A stretch of 64,000 nucleotides of DNA, from contig NZ_VCIW01000023.1 in the NCBI RefSeq assembly GCF_005765165.1, positions 1 through 64,000 on the forward strand, read 5' to 3'. Shown here piece after piece: positions 33,238 through 42,757 of the stretch. Both the position numbers and the translations under genes were made by a program. The stretch's first letter is position 1. Each line of letters starts with the position of its first letter. The notes beneath the pieces are model-generated. The model was not told the DNA's origin. It saw only the letters and a program-made list of their open reading frames with translations, and searched no databases. The DNA is from Paenibacillus antri (GTDB taxonomy: Bacteria > Bacillota > Bacilli > Paenibacillales > YIM-B00363).

Positions 33238-34803
33238 TTACCGGTTGTCGCGATATCCCATCGACGCGAGGAACGCGGCGAACGCCGCCTGTCCCTTCTC
33301 GTCTTGCTTATATACCCCCGCATCCGTCAAGACGCGAAGGAAGATGCCGCCGACCTCGTCCTGCAGCAGCCGCTCCGCGTCCGAGGCGGACAGCGCCGTT
33401 CCGTGCGCGGCGAGCAGCCGGTCGATCCAAGCCGTATGCTTGTGCAGCGCATGATCGGCATCCGCCCGCCAAGCATCGTCGGAGGACTGCCCCGTAAGCA
33501 GCGCGGCGATCGCTTCGAGCTCCTCCTTCAAGCGGCCCGGCAGCACCGCGAGCCCCATAACCTCGATCAGGCCGATGTTTTCCTTCTTCACGTGGTGCAG
33601 CTCGCGATGCGGGTGGAAGAGGCCTTCCGGATGCTCTTCGGTCGTGCGGTTGTTGCGCAGCACGAGGTCGAGCTCGTATTCGCCGTTCGGCGTCAGCCGC
33701 GCGATCGGCGTAATCGTATTGTGCGGCGTCTCGCCGGTGAAGGCGCGCACCTCTGCCGACTCGTCGCTGTACGCCCGCCATGCGGCGAGCATCGCCACGG
33801 CCGCCTTGCGCAGCTGCACCCGGTTGAACGAGACGAGCCGCACGACGGACATCGGCCACTTCACGATGCCGGCCCGCACGTCCGGCAGCTCCGGATGCGC
33901 GAACGTCCGCGCGATCGGCGCCTTCTCCTCGGGGAACGCATGGCGCCCGCCCTGGAAGTGGTCGTGATTCAAGATCGATCCGCCGACGATCGGCAAATCC
34001 GCGTTCGAGCCGATGAAGTAATGCGGGAACTGGTCGAGGAAGTCGAGCAGCCGATCGAACGTCCGATCCGAAATTTGCATGGGCACATGACCGCTATGGA
34101 AAATGATGCTGTGCTCGTTGTAATACACGTACGGCGAATATTGGAAAAACCAATCTTCCCCGTCCAGCTTCAGCGGGATGACGCGCAGATTTTGCCGGGC
34201 CGGGTGATTCAGCCGCCCTGCGTAGCCGACGTTGTCCGCGCACAGGAGACATTTCGGATACGCGACCGACGGCGCGTTTTTCAGAAGCGCGATTTCCCGC
34301 GGGTCCTTCTCCGGCTTGGACAGGTTCACCGTAATTTCGAGCTCGCCGAAGTCCGTCGGCGTCCGCCAGTACAGATTGCGGCGGATACGGTCCATCCGAA
34401 TGTACGCCGCGTCGATCGACATCGCGTAGAAGCGGTCGGTCGCCGCCTGCACCCCGCCGCTGCCGGCGATGCTCCGGAACTCCCGCACGACCTCGGACGG
34501 CCGCGGCATCAGGCAGCCCATAAGCCGCGTATCGAACAGGTCTCGATGCGTCAGCGTGTTCTCCTCGAGGATGCCTGACTCGGCCGCGTAATCGAGCAGC
34601 CGTTCGAGCGGCTCGACGGGCGAGTCGAGGGCCGGATCCGGCGCGGCGCCGGCGTACGGCTCGGCCAGACGGAGCAGCTCGAGCATCGCGTTGCGCGAAT
34701 ACGCGAGGTCGAGCGGCTCGATGAGCCGCTTCTGCAGCGCGTACTGCAGCAGCCGCTCGACCTCGTAGGCGGCGTCGACCCCGCCGCGCGTCTCCGCCGT
34801 CAT
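33238..34803 (-). CDS. galT: UDP-glucose--hexose-1-phosphate uridylyltransferase
   Basis: This 521-aa enzyme transfers UMP from UDP-glucose to galactose-1-phosphate, the second step of the Leloir pathway. It is the long Firmicute (class II) GalT, with VNLSKPEKDP, YPKCLLCADNVGY, NHPARQNLRVIPL, YYNEHSIIFHSGH and SILNHDHFQGG, in which the second His of HDH is the expected nucleophile. ATG 34803 overlaps the galE stop by 4 bp. The same reading frame is open far upstream through galE, but that part is a shadow. The C-terminus ends LASMGYRDNR. Confidence 0.96.
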   Translation of the reverse strand: MTAETRGGVDAAYEVERLLQYALQKRLIEPLDLAYSRNAMLELLRLAEPYAGAAPDPALDSPVEPLERLLDYAAESGILEENTLTHRDLFDTRLMGCLMPRPSEVVREFRSIAGSGGVQAATDRFYAMSIDAAYIRMDRIRRNLYWRTPTDFGELEITVNLSKPEKDPREIALLKNAPSVAYPKCLLCADNVGYAGRLNHPARQNLRVIPLKLDGEDWFFQYSPYVYYNEHSIIFHSGHVPMQISDRTFDRLLDFLDQFPHYFIGSNADLPIVGGSILNHDHFQGGRHAFPEEKAPIARTFAHPELPDVRAGIVKWPMSVVRLVSFNRVQLRKAAVAMLAAWRAYSDESAEVRAFTGETPHNTITPIARLTPNGEYELDLVLRNNRTTEEHPEGLFHPHRELHHVKKENIGLIEVMGLAVLPGRLKEELEAIAALLTGQSSDDAWRADADHALHKHTAWIDRLLAAHGTALSASDAERLLQDEVGGIFLRVLTDAGVYKQDEKGQAAFAAFLASMGYRDNR

Positions 34804-35801
34804 GACGGCTCGCTCCCGTCGCCGTAGCCGTTCGGATGTGCCTGATGCCAGCTCCACGCGCTCGCGATGATGTCCTCTAACGCCGCGCGCTTCGGCTGCC
34901 AGCCGAGCTCCGCGCTGGTAGCGGCCGACGAAGCGACGAGAATGGCCGGATCGCCCGCGCGGCGCGGCTCGACCTTCGCCGGGATCGGATGGCCGGTGAC
35001 GCGGCGCGCGACCTCGACGACCTCGCGCACCGAATAGCCGCGGCCGTTGCCGAGATTGTACACGCCGCTTTCGCCGCCCTCGCGCAGCTTCTTCACCGCG
35101 AGCACATGCGCGTCGGCGAGATCCTGCACATGGATGTAATCGCGAATGCACGTGCCGTCCGGCGTCGGGTAGTCGTCGCCGAACATCGAGATCGCTTCGC
35201 GCTGCCCGAGCGCGACCTGCAGCACGACCGGCACGAGATGCGTCTCGGGCTTGTGGTCTTCGCCGATCTTGCCGCTCTCGTGCGCGCCCGCCGCGTTGAA
35301 GTACCGCAGCGACACGTACTTGATGCCGTGCGCCGTGTCGAACCAGCGCATCATGCGCTCCATCGCGAGCTTCGTCTCGCCGTACGCGTTCGTCGGCTCC
35401 GTCCGGTCGCTCTCTTCGATCGGCACCCGCTCCGGATTGCCGTACGTCGCCGCCGTCGACGAGAAGACGATACGCTTCACGCCGGCTTCCTGCATCCGCT
35501 CCAGCAAACATAAAGTACCATACACATTGTTATGGTAATATTTGCCCGGATTCGTCATGCTCTCGCCGACGAGCGAATTCGCGGCGAAGTGGATGACGGC
35601 GTCGATGTCGTTTTCCGCGAACACCTTCTTCATGGCCGCCTCGTCGCGCAGATCGCAGACGTACAGCTTGCCTCCGAGCACCGCTTCCTTGTGGCCCGTC
35701 TCCAGGCTGTCGACGACGACGACGTCCTCGCCGAGCGCCAGCAGCTCCGCTACCGTATGCGAGCCGATATACCCGGCTCCTCCCGTTACTAAGACCGCCA
35801 T
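34800..35801 (-). CDS. galE: UDP-glucose 4-epimerase
   Basis: This 333-aa cytoplasmic enzyme interconverts UDP-galactose and UDP-glucose. The NAD motif VTGGAGYIGSHTVAEL is at the N-terminus. FSSTAATYGNPERVPIEES and the Tyr/Lys pair in NAYGETKLAMERM form the active site. RYFNAAGAHESGKIGEDH and GTCIRDYIHVQDLADAH are typical GalE blocks. GGGGTG precedes the ATG, inside the galK end, with which it overlaps by 13 bp; its own stop overlaps galT by 4 bp. The three genes are therefore translationally linked. Confidence 0.97.
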   Translation of the reverse strand: MAVLVTGGAGYIGSHTVAELLALGEDVVVVDSLETGHKEAVLGGKLYVCDLRDEAAMKKVFAENDIDAVIHFAANSLVGESMTNPGKYYHNNVYGTLCLLERMQEAGVKRIVFSSTAATYGNPERVPIEESDRTEPTNAYGETKLAMERMMRWFDTAHGIKYVSLRYFNAAGAHESGKIGEDHKPETHLVPVVLQVALGQREAISMFGDDYPTPDGTCIRDYIHVQDLADAHVLAVKKLREGGESGVYNLGNGRGYSVREVVEVARRVTGHPIPAKVEPRRAGDPAILVASSAATSAELGWQPKRAALEDIIASAWSWHQAHPNGYGDGSEPS

Positions 35802-36970
35802 GCTTTCACCCCGTCTCCGATATCCGCGACGTAGAACGCCGCCGCGAGCCCCGTACGCTCCGTATAGTTTTTGCCGACCTGCGCTTTGAACTTCTCGATC
35901 GCATCCTCATGCACGAGCGACACCGTGCAGCCGCCGAAGCCGGCGCCCGTCATGCGGGAGCCGAGCGTGCCGTCGATGGCGCGCGCTTCTTCCACGAGCA
36001 CGTCGAGCTCCTTGCAGCTGACCTCGTACAGGTCGCGCAAACTTTCGTGCGAGCCGTTCATCAGCGCGCCGAAGCCGATCAGATCGTCTTCGCGCAGCGC
36101 GGCCACCGCCCGCTTCACGCGGTCGATCTCTTCGACGACGTGGCGCGCCCGCTTGCGCACTTCCGCGTCGACGATCGCGTCCTCGTTCGCTTCGAATTGT
36201 TCGAGCGACAGCTCGCCTAGCAGCTTGAGCCCCGGGATGCGCGACTGCAGCGCCTGCACCGCTTGCTCGCATTGCGAACGGCGCGTGTTGTACTCGGAGT
36301 CGACGAGCCCCCGGCGCTTGTTCGTGTTCGAGATGACGAGCTTGTAAGCGCCGCTGTTGAACGGCACGAGGTCGTATTCGAGCGTGTCGCACATGAGCAG
36401 GATCGCGTGATCCTTCTTGCCGTTCGCGACGGCGAACTGGTCCATGATGCCGCAGTTGACGCCGACGAATTTGTTTTCGACCTTCTGGGCGAGCAGCGCG
36501 AGCTTCACGGTGTCGATCGGGTCGACGCCTTCCATCGCCATCAGGCCGAAGCCGGTCACGACTTCGATCGACGCCGAGGAGGAGAGGCCCGCCCCGTTCG
36601 GGATCGCCCCGGAGAACAGGACGTCGTAGCCGCGGGAGAACGATAAGCCTTCTTGCTGCAGGAACGCCGCCATCCCCTTCGGATAGTTCATCCAGTCGTC
36701 CGCTTCGTCATAGACCAACTCGTCTATGGAAAAATGTTTCACCGATCCCGGGAAATTCGTCGACGCAAGGCCGAGCGAGCGATCGCCGCGAGGCCTTGCG
36801 AGCATCGCGGTGCCGAACGTGAGCGCCGCCGGGAACACATACCCGCCGTTATAGTCCGTATGCTCGCCGATCAGATTGACGCGCCCCGGCGCGTGAAAGC
36901 CTTGGATGCCTTCCTCCGGTCCGCCGAACAGACGCAGAAACTCTTCTTTCAATTGCTGGAAATCCGCCAT
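35789..36970 (-). CDS. galK: Galactokinase
   Basis: This 393-aa GHMP-family kinase phosphorylates galactose at C1, opening the Leloir pathway. The galactokinase signature GRVNLIGEHTDYNGGYV is near residue 30, the ATP-binding GAGLSSSASIEV near 125, and the third motif GAGFGGCTVSLVHED near the C-terminus. AAAGGACGG lies before the ATG. It is the first gene of galK-galE-galT and divergent from an AraC regulator that may control the operon. Galactose could come from the GH42 enzyme at 4.5-6.5 kb. Confidence 0.97.
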   Translation of the reverse strand: MADFQQLKEEFLRLFGGPEEGIQGFHAPGRVNLIGEHTDYNGGYVFPAALTFGTAMLARPRGDRSLGLASTNFPGSVKHFSIDELVYDEADDWMNYPKGMAAFLQQEGLSFSRGYDVLFSGAIPNGAGLSSSASIEVVTGFGLMAMEGVDPIDTVKLALLAQKVENKFVGVNCGIMDQFAVANGKKDHAILLMCDTLEYDLVPFNSGAYKLVISNTNKRRGLVDSEYNTRRSQCEQAVQALQSRIPGLKLLGELSLEQFEANEDAIVDAEVRKRARHVVEEIDRVKRAVAALREDDLIGFGALMNGSHESLRDLYEVSCKELDVLVEEARAIDGTLGSRMTGAGFGGCTVSLVHEDAIEKFKAQVGKNYTERTGLAAAFYVADIGDGVKAWRS

Positions 36971-37107
36971 GGGAAGATCCGTCCTTTGCTTCGGTTTTGG
37001 TTTCTCTTATCCTCAGTATAAGAAACTTCTTCGCCCCGCGCCATGGAGCGATGTTATCGTCGTATGGAATAATGTGATATGATCGTTGGAAAAGGAGGCC
37101 GCCCCTC

Positions 37108-37995
37108 ATGACGCAGACGCAGAAGCCGAAGCCCACGTACGCCGTCGTGTCCCATCCGGACCCCGACGCGGCGAACCGTTCGCTCCAGGTGCTGTTCACC
37201 GGCAGAAGTCAGACGAAGCCGGGCCACCGGCTCGGGCCGAAGGTGTTCGATCATTTCCTGATTCATTACGTGGAAAGCGGGAGAGGGGTATATACGGCCG
37301 AAGGCCGGGAGTATGCGTTGGGGGCCGGAGACAGCTTCGTCATCTACCCGGAGGCGCTCGTCAGCTACGCCGCCGACGAGGAGGAGCCGTGGCAATATCG
37401 CTGGATCGCGTTCAAGGGCGAAGAGGCGGAGCGGCTCGTCGCGGCTGGCGGCGTGTCGCCGGAGACGCCGATGGCGCGAACGCGCGAAGGCGCGCGCGCG
37501 GCGAAGTGGTTCGAACGGGTCATGAAGACGTTCCGGGACAAGGAGGCCGGCGCCCACCTGCGCGCGAACGGCTGCCTGCAGCTGCTGCTCGCGGAGTACG
37601 CGGACGCGAGGCGCGCGGGCGAGGCGGCGGACGCCGCCGCGAAGGGCGCCGACGACGACGGGCCCGCCGCGGCGTTGACGCGGCAGGCGATCCACTACAT
37701 GACGACGCAGTACGCCGAGCCGATCACGATCGAGCTGATGGCGGAGAGCCTCGGGTACAACCGCGCCTACTTGTCGCGCGTCTTCCGCGAGCGCACCGGA
37801 GCGACGCCCGTCGCGTTCCTCGTCCGGCTCCGGCTCGACCGCGCCCGGCGGCTCTTGCGCGAGCGGCCCCTGCTGACGGTCGAGCAGGTGGCGTCGTCCG
37901 TCGGCTTCGCGGACGCGCTCTACTTCTCGAAACAGTTCCGCCGCGCGTACGGGCAATCTCCGACCGAGTACCGGCGGTCGGTCAAGCAGTACTAA
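37108..37995 (+). CDS. AraC-family regulator divergent from galK
   Basis: This 295-aa regulator has an N-terminal cupin domain (HFLIHYVESGRGVYTAEGRE, GAGDSFVIYPE, PWQYRWIAFKG) and a C-terminal AraC domain (MTTQYAEPITIELMAESLGY, RVFRERTGATPVAFLVRLRL, GFADALYFSKQFRRAYG). The WQYRWIAF block is typical of MsmR/RafR-like regulators of alpha-galactoside and galactose genes, which fits the position next to the gal operon. An AAAGGAGG site fixes the start. On its side of the gap TTATCG and TATGAT, 18 bases apart, are weak promoter candidates. Its end overlaps the convergent sugar dehydrogenase by 4 bp. Confidence 0.92.
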   Translation: MTQTQKPKPTYAVVSHPDPDAANRSLQVLFTGRSQTKPGHRLGPKVFDHFLIHYVESGRGVYTAEGREYALGAGDSFVIYPEALVSYAADEEEPWQYRWIAFKGEEAERLVAAGGVSPETPMARTREGARAAKWFERVMKTFRDKEAGAHLRANGCLQLLLAEYADARRAGEAADAAAKGADDDGPAAALTRQAIHYMTTQYAEPITIELMAESLGYNRAYLSRVFRERTGATPVAFLVRLRLDRARRLLRERPLLTVEQVASSVGFADALYFSKQFRRAYGQSPTEYRRSVKQY

Positions 37996-39140
37996 GGCAG
38001 CTCGAAACGGAGCAGCCGGTCGTCCGTCGGCCCGGGCGTCCCGCGGCCGTCGGTGTTGTTCGTCAGGACGTAGGCGTAGCCGTCCCGCACGGCGACGTCG
38101 CGCAGCCGGCCGTAGCCCCGGGCGACCCCGTCGAGCGGTTCGCCCGAGGGCGTCGGCCGCGCCGGGTCGAAGCGCAGCAGCGCTTCGCCGCGCAGCGTCG
38201 CGACGAGCAGCGCGCCGTTCTCGGCGACGGCGATGCCCGACGGCGCGATCGCCGGCGGCTCGCCGGAATGGTACAACGGCGGGATCATGCCGTTCTTCTC
38301 CCTATCGCCGTAGACGTCCGGCCAGCCGTAATTGCCGCCCGCCTCGATAAGGTTGATCTCGTCGTGGCCGCCGGGGTCGCCGGACGGGCCGTGCTCCGAG
38401 GCGTACATGACGCCTTCCGCGGTCCACGCGACGCCTTGTACGTTGCGGTGCCCGTACGAGTACACGTAGGACCCCGGGAACGGATTGTCCGCGGGCACGC
38501 CGCCGTCCGTCGTCAGACGCAAGATCTTCCCCGCGAGGCTATTAAGGTCCTGTGCGAGCGCTTCTTCGCCCGCGTCGCCGGTCGTCGCGTACAGATGCCC
38601 GTCCGGTCCGATCGCGAGCCGCCCGCCGTCGTGGATGCGCGAACCTGGGATGCCCGAGAGCAGCTCCCCCTTCTCGACCCACGCCTCCTCCTGCTCCTCC
38701 AGCGCGACGATCCGGTTCCGCATCCGTCCGTTCGCTTCGTACGTATGGTACGCGAACGCCGTCTTCGTTTCGGCGAAATCCGGCGCGAGCGCGAAGCCGA
38801 GGAAGCCCGATTCGCCGCTCGCGGCGACGCCCGGCTTCACGACGACCGGCTTGCGTACCATGCTGCCGTCCGAGCCGATCCGCACGACGCTTCCTTCCCG
38901 CTCGCTGACGAGCATCGTCTCGCCGTCGAACGCGATCGCCCACGGCGTCCGCAGCTTCTCGGCGAGCACGGCGTAAGGCGCGTCGCCCTCCTCCGCGGGC
39001 GGCTCGGACGGCGTCTCGACCGCCTGCTCCGCCGGCGCCGTCGCCGCCGGCGGCGCGGTCGCTCCCGGCTCCTCCCGCGCGAAGCAGCCGCCCGCGAGGC
39101 CGGCCGCCGCGAGCAGGGCGAGCATTTTCCAAACGAACAT
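37992..39140 (-). CDS. PQQ-dependent sugar dehydrogenase-like lipoprotein
   Basis: This 382-aa lipoprotein has a signal peptide with lipobox LAGGC (Cys19) followed by a Pro/Ala/Glu-rich linker of about 40 residues. A six-bladed propeller of the soluble glucose dehydrogenase/YliI family follows, with LRTPWAIAFDGETMLVSERE, GFLGFALAPDFAET, HDGGRLAIGPDGHLYATTGD, YSYGHRNVQGVAW and EHGPSGDPGGHDEINLIEAG. These contain the conserved His and Asp of the PQQ-type site. Whether the host makes PQQ is unknown, so the reaction is uncertain. ATG 39140 has GGGGGG upstream. Confidence 0.92.
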   Translation of the reverse strand: MFVWKMLALLAAAGLAGGCFAREEPGATAPPAATAPAEQAVETPSEPPAEEGDAPYAVLAEKLRTPWAIAFDGETMLVSEREGSVVRIGSDGSMVRKPVVVKPGVAASGESGFLGFALAPDFAETKTAFAYHTYEANGRMRNRIVALEEQEEAWVEKGELLSGIPGSRIHDGGRLAIGPDGHLYATTGDAGEEALAQDLNSLAGKILRLTTDGGVPADNPFPGSYVYSYGHRNVQGVAWTAEGVMYASEHGPSGDPGGHDEINLIEAGGNYGWPDVYGDREKNGMIPPLYHSGEPPAIAPSGIAVAENGALLVATLRGEALLRFDPARPTPSGEPLDGVARGYGRLRDVAVRDGYAYVLTNNTDGRGTPGPTDDRLLRFELP

Positions 39141-39231
39141 CAAATCATCCCCCCTTGGCATTACTTCCATCCTCTCCCATTCCGGCGGACGAGTCAATAT
39201 GCGAAAAAGGCGACCCCCGGACGGCCGGGAG

Positions 39232-39408
39232 TCACCTTGCGCCGCTCTGTTCCTTGATCAACCGCTTGATCTCGTGAAGCTCCTTGATCATCTTCTTATA
39301 CGTCAAGTACCCGACGAACGACTTCGCCGCGAAAAACAGCACCGCCGCCGTCCCGACCAGCAAATAATTGCCCTTCGCCCAATCGACAATCCCGTTGATT
39401 CGGTCCAT
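39232..39408 (-). CDS. Small single-helix membrane protein, 58 aa
   Basis: No family was recognised. The protein begins MDRINGIVDWAKGNYLLVG, has one transmembrane helix (about 15-36) and a charged helical tail (MIKELHEIKRLIKEQSGAR), probably cytoplasmic. The frame is open 19 codons further upstream; 39408 is preferred because GGAG lies about 10 bases before it. It stands between the PatB-like gene and the sugar dehydrogenase gene with no clear operon link. Confidence 0.7.
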   Translation of the reverse strand: MDRINGIVDWAKGNYLLVGTAAVLFFAAKSFVGYLTYKKMIKELHEIKRLIKEQSGAR

Positions 39409-39479
39409 TGGTTCGTTACTCCGCTCTCTTAAGGTTACCTCTAAGATGCGCGGAGCGTTTTCCAAATATACCTAAATTG

Positions 39480-40670
39480 TTATTTCACCGCGACCTTGCG
39501 CTCCACCGCGCCGACGAAGCGGCGCAGCGCCTCCTCGAGAATCGACCGCGGGCATGCGCAGTTGATGCGTACGTACCCGACGCCCTCATCGCCGTAAGAC
39601 GAGCCTTCGTTAAAGGCGACCTTCGCCTCCGCGTTCATGAACTGCGACATGCCTTTCGCGTTCAGCCCGAGCTCGCGCGCGTCGACCCACAGCAAGTACG
39701 TGCCCTCCGGCGGCATGACCTTCAGCATCGGCGCCCGCTCCCGCAGCGCGGCGATCGCGTAATCGACGTTGCCCTTAATGTACGGCAGCAGCTGATCGAG
39801 CCACTCGTCGCCTTCGTTGTACGCCGCGATCGTCGCGAAGTGGGCGAAATGGTTTTGCATATGAATCGAAAGCTTCTTCATTTGGGTATTCAGCTTCGCG
39901 CGCTTCGCCGGATCGTTCGTGACGATGAACGACGACCCGATGCCCGGCAGATTGAACGTCTTCGTCGGCGCGAGCAGCGAGAGGGACGTGGCGGCCGCCT
40001 CCTCGCCGACCGTCGCATACGGCGTATAAGCGTTCGGCGCGAAAACGAGATCCCCGTGGATTTCGTCGGACACGACGGTGACGTCGTATTGCGCGGCGAG
40101 CGCGGCAAGCTTCGTCAGCTCCTCGCGCGTCCAGACGCGTCCGCCCGGATTGTGCGGATTGCACAGCAGCAGCAGCTTGGCGCCGGAACGCATATGCTCC
40201 TCCAGGCTTTCGAAGTCCATCTCGTACAGGCCCGTCGCTTCGGAAATCTTGAGCGCGTTCTTCAGCACCTGGCGCCCGTTCGAGCGGATGACGTCGTAAA
40301 ACGGATAATACACGGGCGCTTGCAGGATGACGCCGGCCCCCGGCTCGGAGAACAGATCGACCGCCAGCGACAAGCTCGTCACGACGCTCGGGCTCGCCAC
40401 GATCGATTCCTTCGCGATGTCCCAGTTGTGCCGGCGGCGGTACCAGCCTTGGATCGCCTCGATCCATTCGTCGGTCCGGATCGTGTAGCCGTAGATGCCG
40501 GCCTGCGCGCGCTCCGTCATCGCGTCGACGATCGGCTTCGCCGTGACGAAGTCCATATCCGCCACCCATAACGGCAGCACGTCCTCGCCGCCGAACAGCG
40601 TCGTCAATTGGTCCCATTTATAAGAGGCGGTGCCTCTTCGGTCATGCAATCGGTCGAAATCGTATTTCAT
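39480..40670 (-). CDS. PatB/MalY-type cystathionine beta-lyase or aminotransferase
   Basis: This 396-aa PLP enzyme of fold type I has the MalY/PatB hallmarks: DRRGTASYKWD at the start, LPLWVADMDF, QAPVYYPFYDVI, LLLCNPHNPGGRVW, VVSDEIHGDLVF and the PLP lysine in LLAPTKTFNLPG. It should cleave cystathionine or related C-S bonds to homocysteine, pyruvate and ammonia; aminotransferase activity is also known in this group. ATG 40670 is chosen because AGGGTGG lies 9 bases upstream, and the family starts at this point. It stands alone, with the exported GH26-like gene immediately downstream in sequence but on its own transcript side. Confidence 0.93.
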   Translation of the reverse strand: MKYDFDRLHDRRGTASYKWDQLTTLFGGEDVLPLWVADMDFVTAKPIVDAMTERAQAGIYGYTIRTDEWIEAIQGWYRRRHNWDIAKESIVASPSVVTSLSLAVDLFSEPGAGVILQAPVYYPFYDVIRSNGRQVLKNALKISEATGLYEMDFESLEEHMRSGAKLLLLCNPHNPGGRVWTREELTKLAALAAQYDVTVVSDEIHGDLVFAPNAYTPYATVGEEAAATSLSLLAPTKTFNLPGIGSSFIVTNDPAKRAKLNTQMKKLSIHMQNHFAHFATIAAYNEGDEWLDQLLPYIKGNVDYAIAALRERAPMLKVMPPEGTYLLWVDARELGLNAKGMSQFMNAEAKVAFNEGSSYGDEGVGYVRINCACPRSILEEALRRFVGAVERKVAVK

Positions 40671-40757
40671 CGCGGGCGTCCACCCTTTCCTTGGCATTTC
40701 TTCGATTGTAACAAATATCCCCCGAGCCTGTCGAAGACTCGAGGGATTCGCGCTTTA

Positions 40758-42701
40758 TTATTGGAAAACGGCCGTCCCCGTCGCATCGTCCCACGACTTC
40801 GCGAGGCCGAACGCTTCCGCGACGAAGCTGAGCGGAATGTACGTCCTGCCGTTCGCCGAGAACGGCGCCGCCTCCAGCGCGACCGTCTCGCCGTTCTTCC
40901 GCGCCGACTTGCTGCCGAGCGCGAGCGTCACGGACAGCTTCTTCGCGTCGTCCGTCAGCGTGATGGACCGTTCTGCGGCGTTCCAGACCGTCTTCGCCTG
41001 CAGCGCGTCCGCGATTTGCTTGATCGGCACGAACATGCGGCCGTTCTCGATCTTCGGCTGCGCATCGAAGTCGAGGCGCTTGCCCTTCAGCGTTACGAGC
41101 GCGTCGCCGACCGTCGCCTTCACCCGCTGCGTCGTCGCGAGCTTCCCGTCGGCGCCGTACGCCTTCACCTCGATCGTTATGGCTTGCCCGCGGTACGGCG
41201 CGAAATCGTGCGCGATCGTCCAAGGCGCCGCGGTCGCCGTGCCGATCGTCTTGCCTTGAAACGCGTATTCGACCTTGCCGAGCATCGGCTCGACCGTCTG
41301 CACGTAAGCGCTCAGCTCTACGACGCGCGGCGGCAGTCCCGCTTCGGCGGCGTCGATATACGCCTTCTCGCTCTCTTGCCCGATCGTATCGAGGTAAAAG
41401 GGATGCTGGATCGCCTGTTTATACGCGTTCAGCAGCGCATCGTTCGCGGACAGCATGAAGTGCTTCTCGCGCGCCGCCTCCGTCTTCGTCGCGTCGAACC
41501 AGAAGACGGCCTTCACGCCGGGATACAACATCGGCAGCGTCGCGTAGAACTCCTTCGTCCGGTATGCGGCCCACGCCTCCACCAGTCGGTCTTCCTCCGG
41601 GTAGATGTACGATATCGCGCCTTCCGAAATGAACAGCGGCTTCTTCTTCGCGTACAAGTCGTAGATGTGTTCGAACTTCTGCAAGTGATTCGAACGGTCC
41701 ACGCCCGCCTTGAGCGGATCGAGCGCCGGGTTATAGATGCTGTACAAGCTGACGCCGATCCAATCGACGTACGCGTCCCCCGGGTAGTATTGCGTTATCG
41801 TGTCGACCGGAATGTCGTTCGGCGACCACGCCATCACGACGTTGTCCGGCGCTTCCTCGTGGAAGACGTCGGCGACGAGCCGGAACTTCTCGATGTACGC
41901 CGCCGGATCGCCGGACCACGGCACCCAATTGCCGTTCATCTCGTTGGCGAAGCGCAGGAAGATCGGCACGCCGGATTCGCCCGCCGCCCGCGCGTACTCG
42001 CGGATATAGGCGCCGTCCGTCACCTCGGCGAGGCCGTTCATCGGCTGCAGCGCGATCTGCAGCGCGGTGCCGTGCTCCTTCGCCTCCTCGACGTGGGCGG
42101 ACAGCTCGTCGAACGACCGTCCCCAGGTCGTATACAGCATATACGCGGCGTGCTTGCGCCCGGTCAGCTCCGGGAACTTGTCCGTATAGAAGTACTTCCA
42201 ATGCTTCGTATCGTGCGCCTTCGGGTCCGATTCCGCGTACGCGCCGAGATACGCGCCTACGCTCGGCTCGAACAAGGCGCCGCGTTCGTATGTATCGGCG
42301 AGCGCCTGCGGTTCGACGGCCGCGAACAGCCTCACGACGCTGCGCACGTAATCCGCCCGCCGTTTGGATGCAGCCGTCTCCGCCGCCTTGCCCGCGGCGC
42401 TCCAATTCGCCGACTCGTTGTCCCATGCCGCGGCCGCGAGATCGTATTGTTTTAAACTCGCGTAGTTTTGGCCGATCCGCCTGTAGATGTTCGCCGCGTT
42501 CGTGTAATCCTTGTCCGCGACCAGCGTCGGAATCATGCCGTTCAGCTTCGCGATCGCCGCCGCGTAATCGCCCTTCGCTTCCGCTTCGACCGCTTGCTTG
42601 TTCAGTCCCCAAATATTGACGGCGCTCGCCGTCGGCCCCGCCGCGCCTGTCGCGAGCAGCGCCGCGACGAGCGCCGTCGCGATCGTTTTCCCGAAATGCA
42701 T
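40758..42701 (-). CDS. Exported GH26-like protein with copper-amine-oxidase-N-type C-terminal domain
   Basis: This 647-aa secreted protein has a signal peptide (cleavage near TASA) and a helical TPR-like part (about 30-125). Its barrel carries GH26-like motifs: acid/base E254 in LRFANEMNGNWVPWSG and nucleophile E360 in PLFISEGAIS. The last ~110 residues match the Cu_amine_oxidN1 domain (GRMFVPIKQIADALQAKTVW, GRTYIPLSFVAEAFGLAKSW), which in Paenibacillus is common on secreted proteins and may bind the cell wall. GH26 enzymes act on beta-mannans or mixed glucans; the real substrate is not known. A GGGGGAAC site precedes the ATG. Confidence 0.88.
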   Translation of the reverse strand: MHFGKTIATALVAALLATGAAGPTASAVNIWGLNKQAVEAEAKGDYAAAIAKLNGMIPTLVADKDYTNAANIYRRIGQNYASLKQYDLAAAAWDNESANWSAAGKAAETAASKRRADYVRSVVRLFAAVEPQALADTYERGALFEPSVGAYLGAYAESDPKAHDTKHWKYFYTDKFPELTGRKHAAYMLYTTWGRSFDELSAHVEEAKEHGTALQIALQPMNGLAEVTDGAYIREYARAAGESGVPIFLRFANEMNGNWVPWSGDPAAYIEKFRLVADVFHEEAPDNVVMAWSPNDIPVDTITQYYPGDAYVDWIGVSLYSIYNPALDPLKAGVDRSNHLQKFEHIYDLYAKKKPLFISEGAISYIYPEEDRLVEAWAAYRTKEFYATLPMLYPGVKAVFWFDATKTEAAREKHFMLSANDALLNAYKQAIQHPFYLDTIGQESEKAYIDAAEAGLPPRVVELSAYVQTVEPMLGKVEYAFQGKTIGTATAAPWTIAHDFAPYRGQAITIEVKAYGADGKLATTQRVKATVGDALVTLKGKRLDFDAQPKIENGRMFVPIKQIADALQAKTVWNAAERSITLTDDAKKLSVTLALGSKSARKNGETVALEAAPFSANGRTYIPLSFVAEAFGLAKSWDDATGTAVFQ

Positions 42702-42757
42702 GACGTTCCCCCTGTTTGACCTCGTTCTCGTCTCCAGAAGGTATTATAGCACGGGCC

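Noticed and set aside
33238-35511. One 757-codon protein covering galT and part of galE
   Set aside because: The upstream part is out of frame with galE, which has full family motifs. galT starts at 34803 with a 4-bp overlap.
37086-39257. A 723-codon plus-strand frame
   Set aside because: It covers an AraC gene in another frame and the sugar dehydrogenase on the other strand, and shows only low-complexity Arg-rich sequence.
40608-42455. A 615-codon plus-strand frame opposite the GH26-like gene
   Set aside because: It lacks any domain signature and a ribosome site; the opposite strand has clear motifs and a signal peptide.
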